Part shown: one piece after another, positions 1 to 14,000 of the stretch | How positions within the stretch are numbered: the stretch's first letter is position 1 | Layout: each line of letters begins with the position of its first letter | Source of the DNA: Tubiluchus corallicola | Lineage: Eukaryota; Priapulida; Priapulimorpha; Priapulimorphida; Tubiluchidae | DNA length: 64,000 nt | NCBI GenBank assembly: GCA_030141605.1 | Contig: JAQGDQ010000089.1 | Coordinates: forward strand, 186,001-250,000 | Direction of reading: 5' to 3' | Made by a program: the position numbers and the translations under genes | The notes under the pieces: model-generated | Told to the model about the DNA's origin: nothing | The model's input: the letters and a program-made list of their open reading frames with translations, nothing else | Database searches by the model: none

Positions 1-910
1 AAAATGTCGTTGACTCACCTTGCCAGTGAGCCCCACAGACTTACCAAAACAAAAAAATTTTAATTTTCTTAGATAAAGTGATTTAAAATTTTGTTTAGTC
101 AGTACAATGAATGCTCTGATTATTTCTTCAAACTTTATGCAATGTTATCTAAACTTGTTTCAAAAGACTTATCTTCAAAATGACTACATCTAACAGTCAT
201 CCTGGGAGTTTAAATATTTAACTTTATATAGCATTACTACTAATGCAAGTACTGTACGCAAAAAGACAGCATGTAAGTGATACAAAAATTTCAAGTAGAA
301 TTTTTAACGAATGCTCAGAAGCCAAATTTGAATTTTGTGGAACTCTGTGCTAGTGGCACCTAGTCTTGCTTAATGGTTGAATAGTAATATTACTCACTGG
401 CAAGGCTAAAGGGAGCAAGGAGAGCAAGTGCTCCCGATAAACACATTTTTTTCAAAATTGACACTTTTCAACAAAGGAGTCATTCAGCACTTTCAACAAA
501 AGATTCATTCAATATTTTACTTGACCAACCTGCCTCCCATGTTTTTGAAATGATCGCGTAACACATTTGTCAAGGTTGACTGATTGAACCAAATCTGATA
601 ATGGTAATAATATATATTTTTGCCAAACGATTGTCTAGACGTGATTGTCTAATAGTACACCCTTTAAATACAGAATAACAATTATGTACTTTCTTCGAAA
701 CTGTATCTTCCTCGTGCTGTTAAATACAAAATTAAAATGCATAACCAATGCGTTAAAAATTATTTGGTATGTGTCACGGCAGCTTTTTTGTGGTTGCTCC
801 CCCTATCTTTAGAACCTATCTACGCCCCTGATATTACTCAGTTAAAATCAATGAAAACTGCTAACGATATCTGTAACAACTAACAAACGATACTATTGCT
901 ACTGTAACAG
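1..910. other. Intron of the first membrane-protein gene (left edge)
   Basis: No coding exon is recognised here. The stretch ends at a plausible acceptor (..ctgtaacag, g at 910), so it is most likely the intron before the first visible exon of the membrane-protein gene. It contains the hAT-like element described at 395-830. In the rest I see only AT-rich sequence. Confidence 0.5.
395..830. mobile_element. Non-autonomous hAT-like transposon, 436 bp
   Basis: The element is bracketed by an exact 8-bp direct repeat ATATTACT (387-394 and 831-838), the target-duplication length typical of hAT elements. It starts CACTGGCAAGG and ends CTACGCCCCTG. Read inward from the right, the end is CAGGGGCGTAG, the type of terminus hAT elements often show. 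Both ends then carry AGGG.GAGCA-like blocks, so the terminal inverted repeats are imperfect. No transposase reading frame is visible. Boundaries rest on the duplication; superfamily is inferred from its length and the CA..TG ends. Confidence 0.6.
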
Positions 911-2050
911 ATTTGCTATTTGACCCAATGGATTCAGCCAAGAAGTTACTACGACCACTAGAAAGTGTGCAGGGGTACGATGATGAAATGGACCCTAACG
1001 TAGAAGTCGTCGGGCCTGGAACGTTTGTACCACGAAAGTGTGCGGCAGCAGCTTGGTTATTAGAATCCACAACGATAGCACCAATACCATCGGATGTAAG
1101 TAAGAAAACTGTCCATTGTGCATCAAACAAGAAATGCGTTTAGTTCTGTACTCAACTAATTCCGTTACAACCTCTTATCAAGAAAAGACTTTAACAAGAA
1201 TTGTAACATTAAGAAATCACAAAGTTAAACCTTTATCTGTAAGCAAGAGATGAATATCATAAGGGCTACTTGACTAAACTGTTTGGTATGTAAACACTTG
1301 GTACTTCTGCCTGCTCGCTTTGAGGGAGGACGAAAAAGCACCCAAAAATATTCATAAAAAAATTCAAAAAATCACGTTTGTTTCTTGAAGAACAAGGACA
1401 AAAAAACAAATATATTTTTAACACCCCTCTACTGCTTTGACATCTTTGTTATATTTACTACTTTCTGAATAAAAAGCAGAAAACTGGTCCTTATTAACTA
1501 CATCATAATTTAATAAATCATTACAGTTTATACATACGATATGGTCAAGTATAATCCTACTAATGACTGCAATATTGTTAAGTAAATGAATTCATCATTA
1601 CAGTCTAATTTCTTTAACCACAATTCTGCATTTTACAAGCTAGGATCAGCGCTCAGTGTTAAGAGTCACTAAATGTATATGTTGTGGCGGGACTGGAATC
1701 TAGCAAATTATCAAGGATAATCCTCTATGATCTGACACTGAACCGGCGAAGGTGTGTCAGTCACGTTTGGATGCTATCATGTGTCCACCGATGAATAAAT
1801 GAAGGCCGTGTAACAAATAACACCACCCAGAAGCAGTTTTCCTGGTGCACAGCCACCCATTTCCTGAGTCTATATCACACAACTTTGCAGCCAAACAAAC
1901 ACCCAACTATCTGCCTGATGCCTATAATGTCAAATCTTGTCTTGCAGAAATATACGTACCCGCCTGGATTTATTATTGGAAATGTCTCAACAGAAGAATT
2001 CACTTTTATATATCCGACGAGGGACGCTCCTGCTACAGCTGGTACCACAG
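911..2050 (+). CDS. Ectodomain stalk exons of the first membrane-protein gene
   Basis: Exon 911-1095 begins with two bases completing a codon from an upstream exon, then 61 codons; donor GAT|GTAAGT. Exon 1948-2050 follows acceptor TTGCAG and ends phase 1 at ACAG|GTATGT. Together they encode about 95 extracellular residues with Thr/Ser/Pro-rich stretches (ESTTIAPIPSD, PTRDAPATAGTT). These look like a flexible, possibly O-glycosylated stalk directly before the membrane. The only cysteine is in PRKCAAAA. Confidence 0.7.
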
Positions 2051-5000
2051 GTATGTTTCTCAGCCATCGTGTGACTACCTCTCTTTTGACATGTGGACAA
2101 AATGTACATGACAAAAGAGTAATTTCACCTAATATGCTAATTCTGTTGATTCAATTGGTAAATTCGGTTAACATAGAATTATAAGACGGGCCTAAACCAA
2201 TAAACAAGTTTAGAAATCCCGTGTCCTTTGTATCTTCTTATTCCCCACCAAAAGTGACTAGGAAAGTGAACACCTAAGCACTTTGAATGATGCTGAAAAT
2301 AGGCCTAACCATGAAAAACTGTTTGCCTGTGAAATTGTTGAGCTATTTCATAATGCTAAATGCAACCAAAAGATGACATTCAGTAGCCCCTGGAACTATA
2401 GCAGTTTAGCCTGACTGGCCACCATAAGCTTTTTTAAGAATTTTTTTTCCTTTTTCGAAGTAAATCTGAAAGTAAGGTGGCTTCAAGAACTGCTTTCCGC
2501 ATTTCGGAATGAGTTTTATATGTGTAAATACCGCTTTACCCAAGTTGCATATGATAAAGTTTCTGGGTTCCTTGAGTTTCTAAGGTCTAAAAAGCATTAT
2601 TGTGGAGTAATTGATCTGTAAATTATCTATCTGCACCAGATTAATCGAAGCACAACCTCAAACCTCTTTTGAAGGTTGCAGTGGCCCATACAAAAGCTTG
2701 ATGTGCCTAGGGTGAACTCCTTGATTGTACATGTGATTTTACCTACTTTGTGGGACTATAGGGCTGCTTGTACAACAAAATTAACAGCGATAATTTCAAA
2801 TTTTAAAAAAAAATTAATGTTAATTTCAGTCTGACAGGGTTCCTCCTAAAATGGATGCCCTATGCCACTGCAGGGCATTCTAACAATCCATTCCAGCATT
2901 ATAATTGAGTATAAAATAATGTAAATACACATTTTAAATGCATTCTATAGAGTCATCATATTTTACCACTAATTGACCTACCTGATCAATACAAGCAAAA
3001 CCTCGTAAATGCAGACACATATAATAATAAATTTCAATGCTATAATAGAGCATAAAACTGAATAGATCCACATTTTACTAACAAACTCATTATGTTTTAT
3101 AGTTGCCATCATCATCATCGTTATCTTACTCGTGATTGTCGTCATCTGCATTGCCGTCTATGCATACAAGTCCAATCAGAGCGCCAAAAAGAGGAAGGCA
3201 GAGACCAAAGACCAAGTGCAGGATGAGCAAGAAAAGCAGGCCATGCTGAAACAGAAGACAGCACAGAAACAAGGTTAGTACCTTCAGTCGATGCAGTAAT
3301 TTTCAGTAATTTATTAATAAAATTTGTAAAATAAAAATGACATGCAGCACACTTAAGAAAAGACATGGTTCTTATCCAGACATAACATCTCAATGAATCG
3401 CAACGCCGTTGCTGTAGCAATTTGAGTCGTAATTAGTGGTTTTGGGTACAAATTTTCTCCAAACCTGTCTTGAAGAAGATCTACAACCTAAATTTATTAA
3501 CCTAAATTTATTCAATTCAGAACGGCAAACAAATACTTAAGCAGTGATGGTGAGTACAAAAGATGCCAGATTTCATTACTTAAGATAGTTAATGCACAGC
3601 AGAGATTGCTGACACCGAGGAATGAAGCACTTTTGCAGCTAAGGAGTACAGTCTCATGACTGGACTTTCCCACCAAGTGTTTACAGATGTTGTGTCTAAA
3701 TAAAAGCCATGTCTTTTCTTAAGTGGGTGCTGGCTGTCATTTTTATTTTAAGAATTCGTTTTCCCAATCACCAATCAGTTTCTCAAGTAATAAAATTTGC
3801 TTTGCAAAAACACATTTACGATTTACATCACTAATAAGTTACAAAGAAATTTGCAACATGCTTATTGCTAACATTTGCTTAAAGATAGTATGTTGCAACA
3901 CAATAGAACAGCAAAATTTCTTAACCTTCCATATAAAACATGTCAAGTCTAACTAGACTACAACCACACTTTATGAACTCGTATATAAGTCGCTGACATA
4001 ATCATAGCTAATATTTTTTGCTTTTCTGTAAATAGATTCTCCTTATCACACCTGATACAAAATGTATTGGAAAACTCTTTTCATTTATGACTCAAGCAAA
4101 ATATAACTACGGGGTTAATTTGCACAAATAATTAGAAAATAGATACGTTTTGCACTATAGGTGATAACAAAATTGTATAATTAATTTAATCCTCAAAAAG
4201 AAATAATAACACTATACTATCCATAACATATGCTTCAAACTATACTATTACTAATTACAAACTATACTATTTTTTGCTGCAAAGACAATGCATATCTTTA
4301 TCAACACAGACTCAGCGACTATGCTAGCAATAATTTTTTTTGTAATTTACATGAAGGATTAAACGTGAGTTTGTATGCTTACTGACGGCATCAAGTAAAA
4401 TTTTGTGTTTACATAAACAATTTTGCCTTTTATGGTATAACAGCTGTAGTCTTAATAACAAAAAGTAGCTATAGATTATAAGACTTCATAATTGCTGTAT
4501 GTGAGAATGTAAAACAGCCTGTGAAATGTCCCCCCTTATAGGGGGTGCTGGCGTGTGCATGGTAAAGTGGGAAACACAAAAGGGGAGGGGTGGGCATTAC
4601 ACAGACTGTATGCAAATAGAATCTGACTCTCCACTTTACCATGAATGCGCCAGAATAGACATCGAACTTTTATAAAAGCATTCTTGAATGCGTGTGTCCA
4701 TTTCAGTATTCTTGCCAAGAATTTTAATTGAACAACAAAATTCAAAATTATCCATCAAATGTGCAAAGAAGCAATGCACAATTGTGTGATTTCTGGGGCA
4801 TGCTGGGAAGAACTTCAATGACTGCATTGAATTATCCTTCCCAGTCGGCCTTGCAGAAGACATTGTTTCCCCAGGGGAATAGGCATTGCCCACTATTTTC
4901 AATACAAAATTATGCCAACATTGTTCTCTCAAATGCTTGACAAGAAAAGTAATTCAGTTTTAACAAATCAATTTTATCACTTCAAATTATCTATACCTGA

Positions 5001-8000
5001 TTTTCATATTCGTTCTAGAACCCGCATAATGCCAGACTCATGGTAAAGTGAGAAAGTACAATTCTTTGCACAGAGCTGCCATTAATCTTCCCACGATACA
5101 TCATTTAGCGGGTGGTTACTGTTGGAGATGAAAACCAAACAAGCGCCTGCCTGGAACAGACGCTGCTAGTCATTACTCATGTTTATATGTTAGTAGAATG
5201 TAATGTCTTGTCTTGAACATGCATTTGTGTGAGCCATTTTAATATAATTAATTAGAAATGCTAAAGTTTTTGTGTTTTATCGTTATTTTAATGGAAGATG
5301 CGCTCAAAACCTCTCGCCATCACCTTTTACATAGCACATCTCGACCGAGTCTGTAGCCAGTGTAAGTGGTGACTTAGACTTGGTATTATAATGTATTTGT
5401 AAGTAAAGGTGCTGCCGCATAGAGACTTCAAGCGACATCCTTTATCATAGCGAACTTAATAAATTAATGGCTTCACCAAGCGTGCCTTAAAACAATGATT
5501 GACTTGGGTTGATTGATAATTAATTTACGAACCAAAAGTGCCATACAGAAAATATATGGAAAATTAGAGAATTTACGACTGTAGATTTTAAGTACATTAC
5601 TGTACTTTTTCTGATTCTCATTTAGTAAGGTGAAACGATAAACAAAAAGTTGAAGAAAGAATATGTTCTACTAGCTTTCGTGACATTATGCATTAGAATC
5701 ATAATTCTGTATTATACACATACAGAAAGAATGATATCATGCTTACAACAATTAGCCTTATGGCTGTAAACCAACCAGCCACTTGTAACAGATATGGACT
5801 GCATTAGGATTTGAACCCAGCACCTCCTGCTTACGTGGCAGGTTGCTCTACTGTTTGAGCTACTGGCTCAACCTAGCAGAGGTGGTCAGAATTCCCACAC
5901 ACATATATACCTAAAATGAATATCACCTAGGTCTTATGGCTGCTTAGTTGCCAGGTGTCAAAATGCTTAAATAAAAATTAATGCATAAATTAACGAACAA
6001 CTAATCAAGGGAATTATTTCGTAAATCATTAATTTATATAGATATATACAGATATGCATATTTTGTGTACTTGTAGTGCAGTGAGTAGTTTGTGGCATGG
6101 AAACTAGCATGTAGTTTGATGATAATGCAATTACACAAGTGAAAAATTAGTTTACGTGGCTTTTAATATTTTTAGCATCATTATTAATAATAGTAGAACA
6201 TTCCCATAGACTATCTGACATTTTCGTGTGTTATATGTGTTATAGTATAGAATGCAACATAAGCAAACGTAGCTGGTCTGTAATATTTAGTAAGTACTAT
6301 GTTTCATAAGTTTACTCAGAAATAAAAAGTATATAAAATCATTTTATTGCATATACGAGAATGCGCAGATAATGTCAAGAAATGCATTATTTTTGCTAGT
6401 TTGAAATTTGTAGACTAGTCAGAAAATTGTATTGTAAAGCTACGGTTGTGATAATGTGTTTGGGGTTATTGGGAAACAACAAGAACATGGCTAAAAGCTG
6501 TGACAAGTTATTTGTATATGTGACCCTGTATTTTACTAGCATTGTTCAGTACTAAATTAACAATTAGATCTTTTGCCCATACATGTTTAATGTATGAAAT
6601 GTCAGCACGAGTTTTCCAGTTACCATATACTAGTAGTACATAAATTTCATGCAAATAAATTCTTCGACATCTACAAAACTCACGTAGCGACGACCTAAGT
6701 TTAAAATAAATGTAACTGTGAAGACATCCTTGGAAACCTACCACATACACAGTGTACAGTTCAATACCTATGACAACTGTTTACTTTTTGAGTTCTCACT
6801 ACCTTGCTAATGTTTAAACACTCATAACTAGTTAGTTTTATGAAAACTCAGTAAACCGTTAAACCAATGCTAAAATTCCTGTCTATATTTTCTTAAAAGG
6901 GTATTTTCTGCATTTGAATGAATAAACAAAACTGAATATTTACAGTGTTTGTTGTAGTTTAAATATGACAATATCAAAATTACATAGAAGTTACAAACCT
7001 TAAGAGGTCAACACTGGGCTACACTTCCAACAGATGTGAGATCTGAAAAAAATCATTAATTTCACGAAATCTTTAGACAATGAAACAAAAAGCAAAATGA
7101 TGAAAAGCTTTCCTCAAAGCATTTTTGCATTAACCCTAACACAGTCAATACCGTCACTTGCAAATGACAAATTAGCAAATTGTTGTTAAACAATTTTTAC
7201 AAAAACATGCTTTTTGGTCATTTTACAACTTCAAACAGAAAACTATATAAAAAAAGGTCGCAATGCAAAGTGAGTTAGTCAATCAATTTTGTTGCCAAAG
7301 CAAGACTGTTAACTATCCTGGTATGATAATTAATAGAAGTAGTTAGGTAGCTAAGTACACACTACTCCACATTACAATCAAAGAAAACAAAATACTGAGC
7401 AATCCATATTGATGAAGACGACAGATGACATGTTTTTTCATACTCACTGATGAATTTGCATTAGTAGAAACGCATTTAAGAATCACTTTCATAGTCAGAA
7501 AACAGCCAGACCAAAAAGTCAGCTTTCATTTTTTGCCTAATTACATGTGTTATTTATAGTATTATATGTTGCATAAGAAAATGTGCCACTTACTAGAAGA
7601 ACATAATTTTAAAAATTCTTATGCCAAAATGGCAAGAAACAAAGACATTTTAAATTACAACTTTTTTATACCACAGTTGACTAAAGAATCTAAATATTTT
7701 ATCAATGTTTTACCTATCCTTTACCTTTGCATCCACTACTACTACCAGGTGACATTAACAGCAATGTTCATATCGAGAATGAACGTGACGCTGATCCAGA
7801 TGACGGAATCGAAATGAAGCCATTGATGAAAGCAGAAAGTGACAACACTATGTTAACACCCAAACCGGATGAGCAAAAACAGCAACCGTTTGGAAAGCAG
7901 CAACCGTCAAGAGAGATGGAAGAACTAAGAACTCCAAGTTACTGTAGCAACCAACCAGGTTAGATACCTTTTAACAATTCTCTCACTGTAAATGGTGAAA

Positions 8001-11000
8001 AATTATCAGTCCCATTATAATGATCCTCTGCAAACAGTTTGCACAGAGCTTTTATTTTCCACTTAATTGAAAATTAAATTCAACTAGAATGCATATTAGT
8101 ATACAAAACCTTTGTAGCTTAATTGGTTAATCACTTGTGCTATCCAGGAGAGCACCAGTTCAATACCTTCCTAACCCTTTTTTGCACACTCAATCAAATA
8201 TTTCACATTTTCCTCCGCTTCTCCTCTTCTTTCTGCAACCTAAGGTTAAGTTCATGGATTGATGATACACATGCCACGGTGAATTGTAGTGGTAGTAACT
8301 GAGTAAGGCAAACCGATTTTCGGTTACCAATTACTAGTAAGTAGTAACAAACCGATTCTCGCTAAAACATTAAAACTAAATAGGTCTGCTTAGCTATATG
8401 TATTACTGCAATGTAGCCTGTGCCCTATATTGTTCAGTGATGAATAAAACTTGGTTAACACACTTTATTTGTCCTGTGTTATTACACTTGTAACTGCCAG
8501 TCGTAAGTGATACGTAACTAATTGCTGTAGTTGTTACTAATTGTTTTAAGTTTTGCACAACTTTTAACTACACTTTATGCTACAACATCAACTGCCGCAT
8601 AATATTTGTTACATGCTTAGTGTGTTTTTTGCCTATGTAACTAATAACCTTGTTATGTGTTTATAGAAAAAGGCATACTGGGCATACCAGTTGATCCAAA
8701 TGCAAACATATATGATGATGCGCACCCAGTACCAAGCAATCAAAATACTGCAGGTATAACCCAATTGCTCATGATCGACTTACAAGTTATCACAAAATTT
8801 GTCAATATGTCCAGACTCTTATACCATTTGCTCTCATACACATGACCCAGATGGTTACTCTTTCTAGCAAAAAGAAGTCCATGCATTTCTGGTCCACTCA
8901 ACTACCAGTGTTCATTAAGACACTTATACATTAATACAAAATTGATTCCAGTCCACTTAACTTTAATCAAGTATACTCGACATGAAAAAAAATCACAAAT
9001 CTATATAGCTAATGCTGGGAATCATGCTGAATGTTCATTACAAAATTAAAATACGTAATTTATGCTCCTGTTAGCAATTAAGGTAACAACATACCTAGTA
9101 GTTACCTTCAGGCTGCATTAGTATATAAGCCTACAATAAGTCCTACACAGTAAGGCCTATACAGTCCTGGATGAAAGGGCACTAGTGTATTTCAGCAAAA
9201 TGTACAATTATGGCACAGCGCATCAATTTAGGTGCTTTCGTTATGCAACACAGCACTATTCGTAATTTGATGCTATGTTCCCCAATTTAAGTCAAGTGGC
9301 GTATTTAATAACTTTTACTTCAGAACATCTAAATATGTGATTAATTGTCCTCATCTTGGTTTCTTCCCAGGTATTGGTGCTTGATGTAATGCTGTAGTAA
9401 GTGGAGAATCCTACAGTAATCTGATGACGTGTCCAATCCATCTAAGCCGATACTTGTGTATGACCTCACTTCATTCCTCTTTCTTTGCTAAAACATATAA
9501 ATCCTGATTTGAAATTTTCTTTGGCCATTTTATACCCAGCAGTATTCTGTACAGACGTCTTTGGGTTTCATTCTTCTGGGCAACTTTGACTGTACACAAT
9601 TCAGAATTATACAATACAGGTTCTACATGTAGTGTAGTTTCTACGGTTAGATTCAGATTTTCAAAAATGTTATGGGCTTAGAATATGCAGCCAAAGCTAA
9701 TATTTTTCTGCATGGTATGTCAGCTTCAGTGCCTAGTAAAATACCAAGGTATGTGCAATTCTTCCAAGACGTATCCCCAACAAGTTGTATTGACTATTGT
9801 GTATTGTACTGTTGGCGTCATTTATCTTTAGATTGAAGTTTCTCACCTTCGCGGTGAGTAAACCCTAATTTCCGTTTCTTACACCGATCTCTGATTCACC
9901 GATAGAGCCAAAAGCAACCTTGTCGAGTTATTCGTCGTTGGTTTACTCTTCTCCTAATATGCCAAATTGGTATTAAAATAGACTGTTTCTCGCACGGAGT
10001 TCCACATCAGGAGACTCAAAGGAGATCCAGATATTGCATAATTATGCTCTTGCTGAATAGTCGGATTGAATTTGGATCTAACATTGTGTACATATGATCT
10101 ACAGGCTGTGCAAGTAGCATGTACGCATGCTATTAGCAAAATTAAAAATTAGTGTAGCCAGCAAGGCACGAAATCTTCCTGATCCTCTGATTTTTGGACT
10201 GTATTGGACAAATACGGCACACCCGCTGCACCGCACTGTTAACGAGAGCTTGTCTTTTGCAAAATAGTAATGTGATTTTGATCTGTTTTGTTGGTTCTGA
10301 AATGAACAATTGACGGAACAGTTTGGAATGAAAGCAAGCTGAACCACACTAAACTATTACAAACAAGGCATAATCAGTAAGCCTAGAGTCTCTATAACTC
10401 TATCTGTTGTGAACAGAAAGCCTTCACTATTTGATTCATGCTCCAAAGTCGTTTATTCTAAACAGAATAATAAAAAGAACATTAACAAGTAAGAAAATGA
10501 ATAAAATGATAAACTGAAGCTCAGTAAATACAAAGAAGTCAACTTATTGGCAAAGTACTTTCTCAAACTTGAGAGATTGAATTCACAACTTAATTAAATT
10601 ATTCAAATTGATGTAACTCACATCGTTGGCTCTTCGTCAAGATTTAAAATTTCTCAAGGTACAAAATTCGGTTATGACTAAACGATGTTATTAAATGTAA
10701 CACAATAACGACAAAAACATTGCTGTGATAAAAAAAACACGACCACCATTGTTCCCCTCCTGTCCTTTCCTCCTCACTCGTAGAGGGCAGCACCTTCCAA
10801 TACATAGGTGTCGTTATGCATATTGCCGTTACACTCCCCCTCTAAAATGCGAAGTCACAAAGCATTTTACCAAAAATTTCCAGTAAGCAGTTAGTCGGCA
10901 CCCTCTAGAAGACAGAGCTTGTGAATGGGGCGCTCTAAAAATCCAGCTTTCACTTTAAGTGTAGCACTTCTCACTAACCCATCTTCGCCTACATGAACTT

Positions 11001-14000
11001 GCTCTACCTTGCCCAGTGGCCACAGATTTCTGGGTGTGGTCTCCTTCACAAGCACCACATCATTGACTTTGAGATTTCTTTTTGGCACAGTCCACTTGTT
11101 CCGTTGCTGTAAGGATGACAAGTACTCTCTGGTCCATCTGCTCCAAAAGACATTCACTAAGTGTTGAATGTGTCGCCACTTGCGTCTGTAACGATCAGAC
11201 TCAGAAAACACTCCTCGTGGCAGTGAGGCAGCATTGTGAGCTAAAAGCAGATGATTTGGTGTCAATGGTTCTGCATCCTTTGGATCATCTGAAATCGGCG
11301 TTAACGGCCTTCCATTAATTATTGCCTCCGTTAAACAGAATACAGTGGATAATCCTTCATCATCAAGGGTCTGTCCATCTAAAAGGTGGACCAATATCCT
11401 TCTGACTGATCTTATCATCCTTTCCCAACAACCTCCCATGTGTGAAGCAGCTGGTGGATTGTACTCCCACTCTATGTTACGTTGATGTAGCTGACTAGTG
11501 ATGTTCTGATGGTTCCAGCCTAACATAGCTTTTTGAAGCTCCCTGTCTGCTCCAACTATGTTTGTCCCATGGTCCGACCTGATCACATTTGGCTTTCCCC
11601 TCTTGCTAATAAATCGGAAGAGGGCATTAACAAAGTTATCAGTGGTCATGTCAAAAAGAACTTCTAGATGAATAGATCGCACTGCCATGCACGTAAATAA
11701 ACATCCATATCTCTTAGCAGATGTGCGCCCTCTCTTTACACAAAAGGGCCCAAAACAATCTACCCCCACTGAGGAGAATACTGAATCTCTTGAAATCCTA
11801 TCGCTGGGTAAGTCAGCCATCTTTTGGCCCAGCGTGGGTGCATACAAATGTCTGCACCTGCGACAGTCCTTTATAGCCTTTCTTGCGATAGTTCTCAGTC
11901 CAATGATCCAAAACTTGCCTCTGACTACAGACATAGTGTAATTGCATCCAGCATGGCAGTTTTCCTCATGGTAGTGTCGGACAACTAGGCGAGAAAAAAC
12001 ATGGTCTTTTGGCAGTATTATTGGGTGCTTAGCTTGTTTAGCTAAAGGAGCTTTGGCTAGTCTGCCTCCAACTACCAATATGCCTTTATCTGATTTCTGA
12101 GGGTCCAATTGATACAAATGACTGGTTTTGAGTACATTCTGTCCCGTGAGCTCTTCTTTGAAGTGTATGTACTGCACATGTCTAATGATTTCTTCCTCAG
12201 CCTCCATTAGTTCCTTCAAAGAAAGGGCAGTGTGCTTTGACATAGTACGGACCCTCTTAAGTACTTTGTCTCTCAACAATCGTTTCAGACGTAGGAGATA
12301 AGCTACACATCTTTTTAGCCGATGCAGATTTGAATAATGCTCACACAACATGTCGATGACATTATCATCCTTTTCTACTGCTTTAGACGTGTAGACCACC
12401 ATAGGACTTTTCTTAATTTCGGAATCATCTGAGACATCTTTGCCTTTGATACTATCACCGATCTTTGGCCATTGCTCTCGCTTGCCTTTCAGAAATGTGG
12501 GGCCATTTATCCACCTGCTTTCCTTCACCAGATCTAATGCTGCAATTCCCCTTGTTGCATCATCTGCTGGATTGTCTGCTCCTGGTAGGTGATGCCATTG
12601 TTGTGGTGAAGTTAGTTCCTGAATGACAGCCAAACGATTGGCAACAAAGGTTTTATACCTTGCAACTTCATTATTCAAGTAGCCTAATACTATTGAGCTG
12701 TCCGTCCAGAATATGGATTCATCAATGTGCATGTTAAATTCCTGTCGTAATATGTGATCTACTCTAGCTGATAGCATGGCTGCAGAAAGCTCCAGTCTGG
12801 GAATTGTCATACCCCTCATAGGTGCCAAGCGTGATTTGCCCAAGATGAAGGAGACATGTACTTTTCCATCGTTGTTCTCGAATCGCACGTAGGACACTGT
12901 TCCAAAGGCAACTTCTGATGCATCACTAAAATGATGCAATTGAGTGTTATTTACGGTCCCAAAATGCTCTGGTTTCAAGCAACGAGCTACCATCATGTTT
13001 TCCAGTGTCATAAGCTCTTCTTGCCAAACTTTCCATTTTCTGGCAGTGTGCTCTTCCAGGGGTTCATCCCATGCCTTTCTTAGGCGGGTTTCTTCCTGGA
13101 ACATAAGCTTGGCACGTAGAACAAAAGGAGAAATTATGCCTGCAGGATCATAAACTGATGACACCACACTTAGTAGGCCACGGCGAGTCAATGGTTTTTG
13201 TCTTTGGTTTACATGGATTTTGAACTGATCAATTTCCATGTCCCAGAAAATTCCTAAGGCCCTTTCTACTGGCAAAGTATGTGCTTCTAGATCCAGATTC
13301 TTAACACCTTTGCCCCGCTCCTCTTCTGGGATGGACTCAAGGACACTTCTACTGTTGCTGCACCACTTAGTTAAACGAAAGCCACCTCGAGCCAATAGAT
13401 CAGTCAGTTTTTGACGCATGTGCTTGGCTTTCTCTTCATTTACAGTTGAGGTTAGGCAATCGTCAACATAGAAGTCTTTCAGCAGTGTCTGAATTATGTT
13501 TTCATCATACAAATGCCGGTTATGCTTTGCAACGCTTTGGAGTGCAAAGGCTGCAACACTTGGACACCATATTCCACCGAATGTGTGAACAGTCATTCTG
13601 TAGACCTTTGGTTCCGTGTTTAAACAACCATTTTCCCACCATAAAAATCTAAGGACATCGCGATCCTCTGCAGGCACCTTCACTTGGTGAAACATGCATT
13701 CAATATCAGCCATCAAAGCTATTTGGTTTTCTCTAAATCTAAGCAAAACACCGATCAGTTTATTTGTTAAAACAGGACCCTGCATAACGTTCCTATTTAG
13801 AGTAGTACCTGCGAATTGAACTGCACAATTAAAGACGATTCTCGTTTTATCTGGTTTGTTTGTATTTCTGACTGCAAAATGGGGCAAATACCATATCTTT
13901 CCAGGTCTTCCATTAACACCTTTGGCATTTATTTCCTCAGCATAACCCTTATTCAGCATATTTGAGATTTCTGCAGTATACTTCTCTAGCAATGCATTGT

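Larger units (their letters stand above)
3750..7748. other. Remainder of intron 3 of the first gene
   Basis: About 4 kb of AT-rich intron. Beyond the hairpin near 4550 and the tRNA-like SINE fragment near 5800-5875 I see no exon, RNA gene or coding remnant. Short open frames here have no splice context or recognisable motifs. Confidence 0.5.

Noticed and set aside
5795-5875. Functional tRNA-Thr gene
   Set aside because: Acceptor and T stems do not pair; A and B box pattern without a proper cloverleaf fits a SINE.
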